Assembly (NCBI RefSeq): GCF_030463535.1
Contig: NC_132900.1
Span: forward strand, 32,285,403 to 32,349,402
Reading direction: 5' to 3'
Length of the DNA: 64,000 bases
From: Salminus brasiliensis
Taxonomy: Eukaryota > Chordata > Actinopteri > Characiformes > Bryconidae
Shown here piece after piece: positions 61,401 to 64,000 of the stretch. How positions within the stretch are numbered: the first letter of the stretch is position 1; each line of letters begins with the position of its first letter. Both the position numbers and the translations under genes were made by a program. The notes under the pieces were generated by a model. That model saw only the letters and a program-made list of their open reading frames with translations. It did not search any database and had not been told where the DNA came from.

Positions 61401-63228
61401 GGACATTACCATGAGCCGTGTGGGAGGCACAGCCAAAATTCACATATTTCTATTGCAGATACAATAACCATGACATGATCGTTTATGACTTCCTCAGCAC
61501 TGAGATGCTGATATGAGGCATGAGACTGGAGTTGAATCCATAGCTGGAAGCGAAGTTTACAAGCTTCACTTTAAAGGATTTCAGATCCTCATCGCAAAAA
61601 CCTTTTTTAATGTTGTGGGTTTTTTTTGTTTGTTTGTTTGTTTTTGCTCACCTGGTTTAGGAGGCTTCCCGACAGCACCTGTTGTTAAAGAGAATAAACA
61701 TTAACCCCTTATGCTCTCTGACTTTTATTACACCCTAAGGATTACTTCTACTTGGTAGCTACATGCAAAGCAATGCAAACTGGCTGAGCTGTAATGTTGT
61801 TAGATGAATTAACTTATTTCCAACTTATCTTTACTTATTTTAAGGGACAGATATGATCTGCAAAATGATTTGCTAGTGGAACAAGTCACTTTCAGTACAT
61901 AAAATTAGTAAAAATGATAGTAATAAGTTAAATGATTTTGTAATATTTTTTACAATAATGTGAAAATGAGAAATATTAGATATTTAGACTACATTTAAGA
62001 AGTGTTCACTTGCTAAGATAGTAGTTTTTGCATTGCATTTGTTAGGCTGCACTCAGGCAGTGGAGCTTCTGCAACAATACAGCATCACATCACACTGTGT
62101 TTTGGAGAAGGATATCTCAATGGTCATAGTTAAGAATGTATGAATGTGAATGACCAATGTGAGCTAAACTGCTGTCCCAACAGTCATTTGTCCTCCTGTC
62201 CCCCCTCTGGGTCAATAACCTCCTTTTTGGATTATCCTGTGAAAAGTGACACATATCTGTTTAAGCTGAACATTTTCCAACTGGATCACTCGTCCTGCCA
62301 TGGGATAGACTGCCGCTTTGAGCAAAATGCACTCTACCATCTGACCACAGCCTCAAATATGATGCATGTATGAACTTAAAAAAAAAACTCTTACCAGCTC
62401 CCAGACCTCCTGTGCCTAATCCAGCACCGAGCCCACCAGTACCAAGGCCTCCAGCACCACCGATTCCACCTGTTGGTGGAAGCACATTCATTTTTTCACC
62501 ACCATCATGACCTGTTGCTCATGGCTATTCAGAGATTCATCAGGGGCTTGTGTTTACCTGGCCGTGCTTTATGATATCATGCAACACACATTTCTTTGGT
62601 GTTGCCTCCTGCTTTTACTATGCTGGCTAATTCCCAGACGAACTTTGGGTTTAACGAGAGCAGGAAGAATTGAGTTCCATTAATATGTCCCAATGCTTAA
62701 ATTCTCCCAGTTCAATTCAAACCAGTCTCTACAGTATTTGCTGCTGCTGCTGCTGCTGTGTTGTTATTGCTGCTGCTGCATACTGAGTTTACCATGTGTG
62801 ACAGAGAGCAAGGAAGAGTCCAAGTATGCAATGAATTTTCCACCGTTGCTGAGAGATTAAAGATGAGAGATTTAAAAAGTGCCAGGCTGGCCAAATAAAA
62901 CAGCCCATACACCTCTGGAAGCAACAGGGTCCCAACTGGGGGAAAGCTCCAATGTGGCATCTGTGATTATGCCCTTGGTTTATGTGAATACTAAGTTTAA
63001 TTATTTGACAAAAATATATGTAATGAGCCATTGATACTGATTTGCAAATAGAGTTATGCTCACTAGTCCTGGATGCCTTTTATTTATTAGTAGGTCATTC
63101 GTTCGATTAAGGGCCTACAGCACAATCTGGCTGATTTTCTCAAACCACAGCCCATTACAGTTTCTGTAATAAATGTTAGAAGAACCTACCTCCAGCTTTA
63201 GCTGCCTTGTATGGGACCCCTCCAGCAC
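15287..63228 (-). CDS. eln: Tropoelastin (elastin), multi-exon gene, 5' exons beyond the right edge
   Basis: Tropoelastin is the secreted monomer that lysyl oxidase cross-links through lysines into elastic fibres. I read 59 exon segments (W1-W59, numbered in gene order), about 1,050 codons. Nearly every exon starts with two bases after an AG and ends with one base before a GT, so all internal exons are multiples of three and skippable. Hydrophobic Gly/Val/Pro/Ala/Leu exons alternate with lysine exons of KP type (KPPK, LKPAKS) or KA type (AKAAKYG). The order agrees with human ELN, including YKAAKAG, HGYPLKSPKAPG, GGKLPYG, GYPTGTG and the terminal two-cysteine tail with GRRRK. KA exons are alanine-poor compared with the polyalanine runs of mammals, as expected for fish. 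Signal peptide and first mature exons are not in the window. Teleosts have two elastin paralogues (elna, elnb); I cannot tell which this is. Boundaries were set by eye from splice dinucleotides and frame. Confidence 0.95.
16053..16106 (-). CDS. eln: eln exon W58, last KA cross-link
   Basis: Reads (A)KAAKYGALQGFLGGGYR(G), 54 nt. It matches human AAKAAKYGAAGLGGVLGG, the penultimate cross-linking region. Donor GTACGAC. Confidence 0.9.
16419..16451 (-). CDS. eln: eln exon W57, hydrophobic
   Basis: Reads (G)GYGAGLTPQQ, 33 nt. LTPQQ joins to A-KAAKYG in W58, so the last KA cross-link is split over two exons. Confidence 0.82.
16740..16990 (-). mobile_element. Tc1-like transposase remnant
   Basis: On the minus strand AAACATGGTGGTGGTAGTGT translates as KHGGGSV followed by MVWG, the Tc1 transposase core, then a frameshift. 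Dead fragment in an eln intron. Confidence 0.6.
17325..17570 (+). mobile_element. Interspersed repeat fragment
   Basis: Contains CTTCAGAGGTCTTGTGGAGTCC, seen here in part, and ends CTGGCTGATCGGTATA, a pattern I recall as widely repeated in fish genomes. The class is not certain. Confidence 0.45.
19991..20035 (-). CDS. eln: eln exon W56, hydrophobic
   Basis: Reads (A)GVAPGGYGFPQAYP(G), 45 nt. Acceptor CTGACAG, donor GTAAGACG. Confidence 0.85.
21001..21033 (-). CDS. eln: eln exon W55, hydrophobic
   Basis: Reads (G)YGSLGTGYQP(G), 33 nt. Donor GTGAGAG. Similar to W4 (YGSLGAGG). Confidence 0.82.
21713..21769 (-). CDS. eln: eln exon W54, KAPKP cross-link
   Basis: Reads (I)VRYPTDFGTGAGGKAPKP(G), 57 nt. 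Has Arg and Asp before a GKAPKPG cross-link. Acceptor TTTCAG, donor GTACAG. Confidence 0.82.
21770..23481 (-). other. eln intron W53-W54
   Basis: 1.7 kb; holds the diverged MITE and an AT-dinucleotide run near 23405-23429. No further exon seen. Confidence 0.6.
21833..22287 (+). mobile_element. MITE family copy, diverged
   Basis: Starts CACTATATGTCCAAATATTTG and ends TTTTGGACATTATAGTG; the interior is more diverged than in other copies. Confidence 0.7.
23482..23517 (-). CDS. eln: eln exon W53, hydrophobic
   Basis: Reads (G)VAGLGSVAGGG, 36 nt, ending with A; the junction codon with W54 is ATT (Ile) rather than glycine. Donor GTAAGAC. Confidence 0.78.
23691..23765 (-). CDS. eln: eln exon W52, hydrophobic plus KPLK
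   Basis: Reads (V)PYGGVPQPGAGTGVLPG, then AKPLKAP(G), 75 nt. Very like W11/W12, suggesting repeated use of the same module. Confidence 0.88.
23846..23878 (-). CDS. eln: eln exon W51, hydrophobic with Tyr
   Basis: Reads (G)TGGAIPYAGY(G), 33 nt. IPYAG resembles W14. Confidence 0.85.
23977..24012 (-). CDS. eln: eln exon W50, KP cross-link
   Basis: Reads (G)AVVKPPKTGGV(G), 36 nt. Donor GTAAGAG. Confidence 0.88.
24258..24266 (-). CDS. eln: eln exon W49 (tentative), 9-nt micro-exon
   Basis: Reads (V)QP(G), 9 nt, between TACCTTTTAACACTGCAG and GTGAGTTC. In phase and flanked by good splice signals, but too short to support on content; its VQPG resembles PVQPG in W46. Confidence 0.4.
24403..24417 (-). 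CDS. eln: eln exon W48, 15-nt micro-exon
   Basis: Reads (A)GTGV(G), 15 nt. Acceptor TTTTACAG with a T-rich tract, donor GTAAGATC. Both sites are strong despite the size. Confidence 0.6.
24535..24561 (-). CDS. eln: eln exon W47, 27-nt exon
   Basis: Reads (V)GAGVIQPS(G), 27 nt. Acceptor TTTCACAG, donor GTAAGCTC. Confidence 0.7.
24679..24696 (-). CDS. eln: eln exon W46, 18-nt micro-exon
   Basis: Reads (G)PVQPG(G), 18 nt. Acceptor TCTCACAG, donor GTATGTTC. Confidence 0.6.
24697..25961 (-). other. eln intron W45-W46
   Basis: AT-rich, with a GA run. One elastin-like stretch near 25270-25290 was rejected because it would give a stop at the junction. Confidence 0.55.
25018..25039. repeat. (GA)n microsatellite
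   Basis: Short GA run in an eln intron. Confidence 0.85.
25962..25982 (-). CDS. eln: eln exon W45, 21-nt micro-exon
   Basis: Reads (S)ATGIAP(G), 21 nt. Acceptor CTACGCAG, donor GTATGAGC. First of a run of very small exons. Confidence 0.65.
26260..26695 (+). mobile_element. MITE family, full-length copy with TA duplication
   Basis: Flanked by TA on both sides (26258-26259, 26696-26697). Termini CACTATATGTCCAAATG and TTTTGTCCATATAGTG are imperfect inverted repeats. About 436 bp, no transposase. Confidence 0.85.
26755..26796 (-). CDS. eln: eln exon W44, acidic residues
   Basis: Reads (G)PTAIVETGKAPEP, 42 nt, ending with base A so the next codon is AGT (Ser). Two glutamates and one lysine, with no hydrophobic pentapeptide. 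Donor GTAAGA and acceptor TTGGCAG are good. Composition is odd for elastin, but both splice sites and the phase fit. Confidence 0.65.
27262..27595 (+). mobile_element. MITE family, degenerate copy
   Basis: Recognisable terminus (GTATGTCCAAAAGTATCCAGACACTCC, seen in part) and core; 3' terminus missing. Lies between W43 and W44. Confidence 0.55.
27750..27791 (-). CDS. eln: eln exon W43, completes KPPK
   Basis: Reads (P)KVGGLVPGGTPGP(G), 42 nt. With W42 it rebuilds a KPPK cross-link across the splice junction. Donor GTAAGA. Confidence 0.85.
27883..28008 (-). CDS. eln: eln exon W42, long hydrophobic ending GKP
   Basis: Reads (V)VPSTGLAGTGVATPG, ATPGVPDGAGIAIPGG, TGVPFVPGKP, 126 nt, the longest exon here. 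It ends with base C, so the split codon is proline (C|CC), joining W43 into GKPPKVGG. Donor GTATGT is good. It contains an aspartate, rare in elastin. Confidence 0.85.
28105..28316 (+). mobile_element. TTAA-flanked repeat family, copy 1
   Basis: Shares with 46998-47175 the block GTCTCTGTACCCTGG, ACAAAGGTGG, and CTGCTGTTAAACATGGTGGA, and ends ACACAAGGG followed by TTAA. The TTAA suggests a piggyBac- or Kolobok-like element. Confidence 0.55.
28358..28390 (-). CDS. eln: eln exon W41, KP cross-link
   Basis: Reads (G)YPAGVKPPKY(G), 33 nt, donor GTACGTC. It follows W40 with no hydrophobic exon between, which breaks the usual alternation; a hydrophobic exon may have been lost from the 28391-29098 intron. 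Confidence 0.88.
29099..29131 (-). CDS. eln: eln exon W40, KP cross-link
   Basis: Reads (A)YPGGVKPPKY(G), 33 nt. Donor GTAGGAT. Confidence 0.9.
29212..29289 (-). CDS. eln: eln exon W39, hydrophobic
   Basis: Reads (G)VPGGVGTVPGAGVGGVGG, then VPGQVAG(G), 78 nt. Acceptor TCTATAG, donor GTAGGCC. Confidence 0.9.
29412..29441 (-). CDS. eln: eln exon W38 (tentative), degenerate KP
   Basis: Reads (G)CRTGVKPPK(G), 30 nt, in phase, acceptor CTTAAG, donor GTGATCC. The VKPPK core is intact but YPG is replaced by CRT, and a cysteine is very unusual outside the elastin C-terminus. It sits where a KP module is expected. It may be live, or a decaying exon with weak splice sites. Confidence 0.4.
29909..30002. 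repeat. Compound (GT)n(AT)n microsatellite
   Basis: GT run to about 29939 then about 26 AT units. Confidence 0.95.
30075..30178 (-). mobile_element. tRNA-derived SINE fragment
   Basis: Minus strand has an A-box-like AGTGGGTAACACTTCTG and a B box GGGTTTGATTCCCC. Not a folded tRNA gene. Confidence 0.5.
31860..31931 (-). CDS. eln: eln exon W37, hydrophobic
   Basis: Reads (G)PGGYGVPGAVPGAVPGAG, then LPIAG(G), 72 nt. Donor GTAAAC. Confidence 0.9.
32176..32208 (-). CDS. eln: eln exon W36, cross-link
   Basis: Reads (G)YPAGAKALKY(G), 33 nt. It has a YPAG start like the KP modules but KALK spacing, so it is intermediate between KP and KA types. Donor GTATGTG. Confidence 0.88.
32637..32671 (-). pseudogene. 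Decayed eln cross-link exon (donor lost)
   Basis: After AACCAG the minus strand reads (G)SGAKLPKAATY, a clear cross-link module, but the expected TATG|GTAAG end is TATTTACC, so no donor is present and the frame runs on into non-elastin sequence. It lies in the intron between W35 and W36, where a cross-link exon would fit the alternating order. Inference: a lost exon. Confidence 0.5.
32953..33027 (-). CDS. eln: eln exon W35, hydrophobic
   Basis: Reads (G)VPGAGGIPGIGSLGGGPG, then VVPGAG(G), 75 nt. Donor GTTGGC is weak. Confidence 0.85.
33180..33212 (-). CDS. eln: eln exon W34, KP cross-link
   Basis: Reads (A)YPGGVKPPKY(G), 33 nt. Nearly identical to W32 and W40. Confidence 0.9.
33377..33472 (-). 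CDS. eln: eln exon W33, VPG repeat
   Basis: Reads (G)VPSTGVSGVPG, then four pentapeptides AVPG/VVPG ending AVPG(G), 96 nt. A short tandem repeat of 15-base units at the DNA level (GCT/GTC GTG CCA GGA). Confidence 0.9.
33768..33822. repeat. 10-bp tandem repeat
   Basis: Five units of CAGTGCCCAT/CAGTGCCCAC. Confidence 0.85.
33948..34000 (+). mobile_element. SINE-like conserved segment
   Basis: TTTACAGCATTTAGCAGACG followed by CTCTTATCC, a segment I recall from the tails of common fish SINEs. Confidence 0.5.
34150..34342 (+). mobile_element. Tc1-like transposase C-terminal remnant
   Basis: Translates to DLNPVKNLWHFLRNVV, like the DLNPIENLW motif near the end of Tc1/mariner transposases. Lies in the W32-W33 intron. 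Confidence 0.6.
34547..34579 (-). CDS. eln: eln exon W32, KP cross-link
   Basis: Reads (V)YPGGVKPPKY(G), 33 nt. Acceptor TGTTCCAG, donor GTAAGA. First of the VKPPKYG modules. Confidence 0.9.
34675..34746 (-). CDS. eln: eln exon W31, hydrophobic, uncertain acceptor
   Basis: Reads (G)TAPGAGVVGGTGGIPGTSPG, then AGG(G), 72 nt. Two AG acceptors three bases apart (right end 34746 or 34749) are possible; the second adds a valine (VGTAPG). The frame upstream stays elastin-like (CLGGVGTAP) until an in-frame TGA, and the pyrimidine tract is poor. The acceptor may have moved or decayed. Confidence 0.75.
34849..34881 (-). CDS. eln: eln exon W30, short KA cross-link
   Basis: Reads (A)GYAAAKAAKY(G), 33 nt. 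The most alanine-rich KA exon here and the nearest in look to mammalian AAAKAAKYG. Donor GTAATC. Confidence 0.88.
34974..35033 (-). CDS. eln: eln exon W29, hydrophobic
   Basis: Reads (G)LGAGAGLGGAGGVPVLGGA(G), 60 nt. Donor GTAGTAA. Confidence 0.87.
35415..35459 (-). CDS. eln: eln exon W28, KA cross-link
   Basis: Reads (G)VGGLTPAQAKAAKY(G), 45 nt. Last of the TPAQAKAAKYG series; exons further downstream use shorter 33-nt cross-link modules. Confidence 0.9.
35855..35935 (-). CDS. eln: eln exon W27, hydrophobic
   Basis: Reads (G)AGLGGAGTGLGGVGVPGAGG, then VYPGAG(G), 81 nt. Donor GTGGAC is weak. Confidence 0.87.
36040..36093 (-). CDS. eln: eln exon W26, KA cross-link
   Basis: Reads (G)VGGVGGLTPAQAKAAKY(G), 54 nt. 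It has a 9-base in-frame duplication (VGG) relative to its sister KA exons. Confidence 0.9.
36437..36505 (-). CDS. eln: eln exon W25, hydrophobic
   Basis: Reads (G)AGVGTVPGAGTGFVPGAGGV, then LP(G), 69 nt. An inner in-frame acceptor six bases downstream (GTGCAG) could remove two residues. Confidence 0.88.
36596..36640 (-). CDS. eln: eln exon W24, KA cross-link
   Basis: Reads (G)TGALTPAQAKAAKY(G), 45 nt. The intron between W23 and W24 carries a complete TA-flanked MITE. Confidence 0.9.
36706..37228 (+). mobile_element. MITE family, full-length copy with TA duplication
   Basis: TA at 36704-36705 and 37229-37230; both termini intact. About 523 bp, the longest well-preserved copy. Sits between W23 and W24. 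Confidence 0.88.
37267..37347 (-). CDS. eln: eln exon W23, hydrophobic
   Basis: Reads (G)AGAGLGGAGLGVPGGVPGAG, then LYPGVG(G), 81 nt. Donor GTAAGT. Confidence 0.9.
37437..37497. repeat. (GT)n microsatellite, interrupted
   Basis: GT run broken by TATGT units. Confidence 0.92.
37531..37575 (-). CDS. eln: eln exon W22, KA cross-link, duplicated
   Basis: Reads (G)AGGLTPAQAKAAKY(G), 45 nt. Partner of W20. Donor GTGAGC. Confidence 0.92.
37677..37784 (-). CDS. eln: eln exon W21, hydrophobic, duplicated
   Basis: Reads (G)AGAGLGAGAGLGGVGG, then VPGAG and two VVYPGAG units, 108 nt. Partner of W19. A second in-frame acceptor (TTTAG before GTGCTGG) lies 21 bases inside, giving a possible shorter form. 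Confidence 0.9.
38012..38056 (-). CDS. eln: eln exon W20, KA cross-link, duplicated
   Basis: Reads (G)AGGLTPAQAKAAKY(G), 45 nt. Protein sequence and flanking intron nearly identical to W22. Confidence 0.92.
38348..38443 (-). CDS. eln: eln exon W19, hydrophobic, duplicated
   Basis: Reads (G)AGAGLGAGAGLGAGAG, then LGGVPGAGVVYPGAG(G), 96 nt. The exon and its flanks are nearly the same as W21, so it is one copy of a recent internal duplication. Confidence 0.9.
38552..38596 (-). CDS. eln: eln exon W18, KA cross-link
   Basis: Reads (G)FGGLTPAQAKAAKY(G), 45 nt. Acceptor TTCTCCAG, donor GTAAGTG. Confidence 0.9.
38985..39053 (-). CDS. eln: eln exon W17, hydrophobic
   Basis: Reads (G)ARPGLGGIGGVPGAGG, then LYPGVG(G), 69 nt. 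Donor GTGAAA. Confidence 0.87.
39240..39790 (+). repeat. 35-bp minisatellite next to promoter-like sequence
   Basis: About five 35-bp units (GTGAACAGTGAAGAAAAGCT then GAAAGAGTTTAAGCT/T) at about 39500-39710, preceded by TTATATATAAACCC near 39395. Could be part of an LTR-type element; no gene body seen. Confidence 0.55.
39846..39960 (+). mobile_element. tRNA-derived SINE-like fragment
   Basis: GCGGTGGTGCAGTGG resembles an A box and GAGTTTGAGCCCC a B box about 50 bases on. Confidence 0.4.
40849..40899 (-). CDS. eln: eln exon W16, KA cross-link
   Basis: Reads (G)VGTLGVSAAQAKAAKY(G), 51 nt. First of the AQAKAAKYG series that runs to 35415. Donor GTAATAC. Confidence 0.9.
41302..41385 (-). CDS. 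eln: eln exon W15, GYPTGTG
   Basis: Reads (G)YGGFGGGAGLPGGKAG, then AGTKPGYPTGT(G), 84 nt. It matches human VAGAAGKAGYPTGTG. Donor GTGTGTAA. Confidence 0.88.
41492..41527 (-). CDS. eln: eln exon W14, KLPYG
   Basis: Reads (G)GIPYAGGKLPY(G), 36 nt. It matches human YTTGKLPYG. Single lysine. Confidence 0.87.
41528..43221 (-). other. eln intron W13-W14
   Basis: 1.7 kb AT-rich, nothing further recognised. Confidence 0.55.
43222..43293 (-). CDS. eln: eln exon W13, unusual His/Tyr-rich exon
   Basis: Reads (V)QRHFLPYYGHHMRF, then YGYHPKVTY(G), 72 nt, phase 1-1. It has four histidines and six tyrosines, with only two internal glycines. Its place, straight after the GYPLKSPKAP exon, matches human GYGLPYTTGKLPYG, and the LPYYG and YGY pieces fit that. 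Acceptor TTTCTCTCCAG is strong; donor GTGGGT is acceptable. It could be a diverged copy of that exon or a chance read-through of conserved splice sites. Confidence 0.65.
43359..43904 (+). mobile_element. MITE family, full-length copy
   Basis: TA at both ends (43357-43358, 43905-43906); start slightly degenerate (CTCTATATGTCC), end TTTTGTCCATACAGTG. In the W12-W13 intron. Confidence 0.82.
44088..44156 (-). CDS. eln: eln exon W12, GYPLKSPKAP cross-link
   Basis: Reads (G)TGGGLMQPGVFHGYP, then LKSPKAP(G), 69 nt. Close match to human PQPGVPLGYPIKAPKLPG, one of the best orthology anchors in the gene. Confidence 0.9.
44200..44360 (-). mobile_element. tRNA-derived SINE-like fragment
   Basis: Minus strand TGACTCAGCAGTCTGG (A-box-like) and GGGTTTGAATG (B-box-like). 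Diverged. Confidence 0.4.
44505..44567 (-). CDS. eln: eln exon W11, hydrophobic plus KP
   Basis: Reads (G)FGGRGVLPGVATGTGLKPKS(G), 63 nt. The end resembles human VLPGVPTGAGVKPKAPG, spread over two exons in human. Confidence 0.87.
44886..44933 (-). CDS. eln: eln exon W10, hydrophobic
   Basis: Reads (G)VGVPGAFQGGLVPGQ(G), 48 nt. Donor GTGTGTG is suboptimal. Confidence 0.8.
45578..45661 (-). CDS. eln: eln exon W9, hydrophobic plus KA/KP mix
   Basis: Reads (V)PVIPQTGLPGVGPGG, then KAPKAAGKAPVP(G), 84 nt, with lysines in KAPKAAGK. Two further in-frame AG acceptors lie 6 and 30 bases inside the exon, so shorter forms could be spliced without frame loss. I chose the outermost because the pyrimidine tract precedes it and the frame upstream of the inner sites still looks elastin-like. 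Confidence 0.8.
46871..46933 (-). CDS. eln: eln exon W8, hydrophobic
   Basis: Reads (G)PGTGGTALGPGAGGTGLPAG(G), 63 nt. Donor GTAAG, acceptor CTACAG. Confidence 0.87.
46934..48011 (-). other. eln intron W7-W8
   Basis: 1.1 kb with a TTAA-type repeat copy at about 46998-47175; no exon seen. Confidence 0.55.
46998..47178 (+). mobile_element. TTAA-flanked repeat family, copy 2
   Basis: Same block order as the copy at 28105; ends AACACAAAGG TTAG, so the terminal TTAA is mutated. Confidence 0.5.
48012..48047 (-). CDS. eln: eln exon W7, KP cross-link
   Basis: Reads (G)AGAKGLKPGKG(G), 36 nt. Three lysines in 11 residues, resembling mammalian exon 8 (AGVKPGKVPG). Confidence 0.85.
48339..48412. repeat. 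11-bp tandem repeat
   Basis: Six or so units of TCTTTACGCAC, one variant TCTTCATGCAC. Confidence 0.88.
49137..49189. repeat. (GT)n microsatellite, compound
   Basis: GT run, then TTTTG units, then a second GT run, close to exon W6. Confidence 0.88.
49231..49290 (-). CDS. eln: eln exon W6, hydrophobic
   Basis: Reads (G)LGVGLGGGGLPGGGFQPGV(G), 60 nt. Donor GTGAGT. No lysine. A GT microsatellite lies about 70 bases beyond the donor. Confidence 0.85.
49432..49503 (-). CDS. eln: eln exon W5, Tyr-Gly hydrophobic plus KP
   Basis: Reads (A)GYGGYGGGFYPGAVAGG, then LKPAKS(G), 72 nt. Tyrosine-glycine rich first half and a KP-type cross-link at the end (KPAK). Confidence 0.85.
49729..49805 (-). mobile_element. 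TTAA-flanked repeat family, terminal fragment
   Basis: Plus strand TTAACTCTTGTGTTGTCATA then GAGCCTCCACCATGTTTAAC: the family terminus in reverse, with TTAA at the edge. Confidence 0.5.
49937..49990 (-). CDS. eln: eln exon W4, hydrophobic
   Basis: Reads (G)YGSLGAGGLGTGGVRPG(G), 54 nt. Acceptor CTCCAAG; donor GTGCAG is weaker than consensus. Hydrophobic domain after the large intron. Confidence 0.8.
51691..51998 (-). mobile_element. MITE family, internally deleted copy
   Basis: Reverse orientation from AAATGGACAAAAGTATTGGG to ACATTTGAACATATAGTG; interior shortened. Confidence 0.72.
52915..53145. repeat. Degenerate CTACCTGCCTATT / (TCTG)n repeat
   Basis: Tetranucleotide-derived pyrimidine-rich array ending in a TCTG run. 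Confidence 0.75.
53640..53766 (+). mobile_element. TTAA-flanked repeat family, fragment
   Basis: CTGCTGTTAAACATGGTGGA then AAAACACAAGGG and TTAA. Confidence 0.5.
54310..54672 (-). mobile_element. MITE family, internally deleted copy
   Basis: Reverse orientation, preceded by TA, starts CACTAAATGGACAAAAG and ends ATTTGGACATATAGTG. Confidence 0.75.
54869..54908. repeat. Tandem GACCAATGGGAGCAGCT duplication
   Basis: Two copies of a block of about 20 bases, each with a CCAAT-type motif. Confidence 0.7.
55317..55588 (+). mobile_element. MITE family, internally deleted copy
   Basis: CACTATATGTCCAAATGTTT to CCCAATACTTTTTTGTAGTG; the core TATAAAGCCCCCC block is missing. Confidence 0.75.
56966..57040 (-). 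mobile_element. tRNA-like SINE head
   Basis: Minus strand GCCGCTAGTCGTCAGGGG followed by the B box GGTTCGATTCC at 56982-56992. It does not make a clean tRNA cloverleaf by eye, so I call it tRNA-derived. Confidence 0.35.
59506..59757 (-). mobile_element. MITE family, degenerate copy
   Basis: ATATGGACAAAAGTTTTGGG start and a worn far end (GAACATTTAGAGTAG). Confidence 0.55.
60538..60571 (+). mobile_element. MITE terminus relic
   Basis: GTGTCCAAATACTTTTGTCC then ATATATTGTA, only the terminal repeat remains. Confidence 0.55.
61652..61678 (-). CDS. eln: eln exon W3, short KP cross-link
   Basis: Reads (G)AVGKPPKP(G), 27 nt. KP-type cross-link with two lysines separated by prolines. Donor GTGAGC. 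It lies 11.7 kb upstream of the next exon, the largest intron in the window. Confidence 0.8.
62395..62469 (-). CDS. eln: eln exon W2, hydrophobic Gly-rich
   Basis: Reads (G)GIGGAGGLGTGGLGAG, then LGTGGLGA; 75 nt. Donor GTAAGAG, acceptor CCAACAG. Glycine-leucine rich hydrophobic elastin domain, no lysine. Confidence 0.85.
62470..63189 (-). other. eln intron W1-W2
   Basis: 0.7 kb with a short CTG run (62738-62780); nothing else recognised. Confidence 0.55.
63190..63228 (-). CDS. eln: eln exon W1, KA cross-link (YKAAKAG)
   Basis: Reads (G)AGGVPYKAAKAG, 39 nt, phase 1-1. It corresponds to the first KA cross-linking exon of mammalian ELN (AAAAYKAAKAG, exon 6). The lysine spacing K-A-A-K suits desmosine formation. 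It is the most 5' exon visible here. Confidence 0.85.
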
Positions 63229-64000
63229 CTATTAAAATATAGGACAAGAAAGGAAATAGGTTTCAGAATTAGAACTAGAAATGGATTTTTAAGTTGTGTA
63301 TAGTGTCACACACATATATAAATAATATGAATATAAATATATATAACTCTCCCTGGTGCACTCTCCAGAGGCGTAGCTTTGATCATCCGTCTGAGCCGTG
63401 TCGAGCAGTGGCCATTCTAAAATAATGACTTCACAGGGTCCATGCTGAACTAGGGAGCTTTAAATCTTCAGCATGGTTTCTTCCAAACATGGGGAATACG
63501 GTGGTGGCCACTCACAATGTACACACTGTATTTCACAGCGATTTATGTCTTTGTGTTATTAAAATGATGGGTATGGTTTATCCAGATGGAAAAGCTACAA
63601 ATGGGTAAACTGGACCATGTGGAAAGAGGATATCCACTGTCGCTGAGCGTGACCGCAAAAGGACAACATTATTGAGAAGCAGGGTCAGCAGGTGCGCTTA
63701 TGAGCCATAATAGCATTTAGTTTTTCTGCAGCTTGTGGATACAACGATCCACAATGTATGTAAAGAGCTGATTCAGCACTACAAGAGTCTCACAAATACA
63801 GACCCTGATGTTCTGATAGGTCCAATTTCCATTTTGTCTTGTGTGTGATTGATTTTGTTATAGCATTAGCCTATAATTAAACTGTCGGTTGTTTTATTTA
63901 TTTGAACTACCGTTGAAAATGAGCCAGTTGGCTTACACTGATGCTTTTACCTCTGGGTTAATTTATGAGAGTGTTCTTGATACATAAATGAATAATAAAT
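63229..64000 (-). other. eln intron upstream of W1
   Basis: AT-rich, no signal-peptide or earlier mature exon seen before the right edge. Confidence 0.55.

Larger units (their letters stand above)
49991..61651 (-). other. eln large intron W3-W4 (11.7 kb)
   Basis: No elastin exon or other gene recognised. Contains MITE copies (51.7, 54.3, 55.3, 59.5, 60.5 kb), a TTAA-repeat fragment, degenerate CTACCTGCCTATT repeats, and tRNA-like SINE heads. Two moderately CpG-bearing stretches (about 51050-51360 and 57000-57300) have no clear role. Confidence 0.65.

Overview
The window is vertebrate genomic DNA, most likely from a teleost fish (otophysan-like, a tentative placement based only on repeat content). 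It is AT-rich and intron-rich, with many microsatellites, tRNA-derived SINEs, Tc1-like remnants and a short TA-flanked inverted-repeat element present in more than a dozen copies. No bacterial gene layout, CRISPR array, rRNA or intact tRNA gene was found. The long open frames available are mostly chance or repeat-derived; the real coding sequence lies in very short exons on the minus strand.

The dominant gene is tropoelastin (eln), read right to left from the right edge to the stop codon at 15287-15289. I place 59 exon segments between 63228 and 15287 (57 well supported, 2 tentative), about 1,050 codons. Nearly all follow one rule: two bases, whole codons, one base (phase 1-1), with glycine usually split at the junction, so any exon can be skipped without breaking the frame. 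Hydrophobic exons (GVPGAG, GLGAG, VYPGAG) alternate with lysine cross-linking exons, of KP type (VKPPKYG) or KA type (TPAQAKAAKYG). The exon order matches human ELN: YKAAKAG, then GYPLKSPKAPG, GKLPYG, GYPTGTG, the KA series, and a final exon ending CQGKYCGRRRK. The signal-peptide and first mature exons lie beyond base 64000.

Downstream on the same strand is the start of limk1 (LIM kinase 1). Exon 1 (10968-11025, MRLMLLCCTWKDERMGEDE) sits under a CpG-rich promoter region of about 10.9-11.6 kb, and exon 2 (6707-6806) holds the first half of LIM domain 1. The rest of limk1 lies off the left edge. The ELN to LIMK1 order and orientation match the human Williams-Beuren region.

Layout: 1-6706 limk1 intron 2 with repeats; 6707-11025 limk1 exons 2 and 1; 11.0-11.6 kb CpG island; 11.6-13.7 kb intergenic with a Tc1 remnant and a CA repeat; 13.7-15.3 kb probable eln 3' UTR; 15.3-29.3 kb C-terminal half with very small exons; 31.8-41.5 kb dense alternating hydrophobic/cross-link exons, partly made by recent internal duplication; 43.2-50.0 kb N-terminal KP modules; 50.0-61.6 kb one 11.7-kb intron; 61.6-63.2 kb the three most N-terminal exons in the window.

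The most unusual points are a His/Tyr-rich exon in elastin, a run of micro-exons (9-27 nt), acidic residues in a C-terminal stretch, decayed cross-link exons still visible in introns, and competing in-frame splice acceptors. I see no sign of a wholly new biological system.
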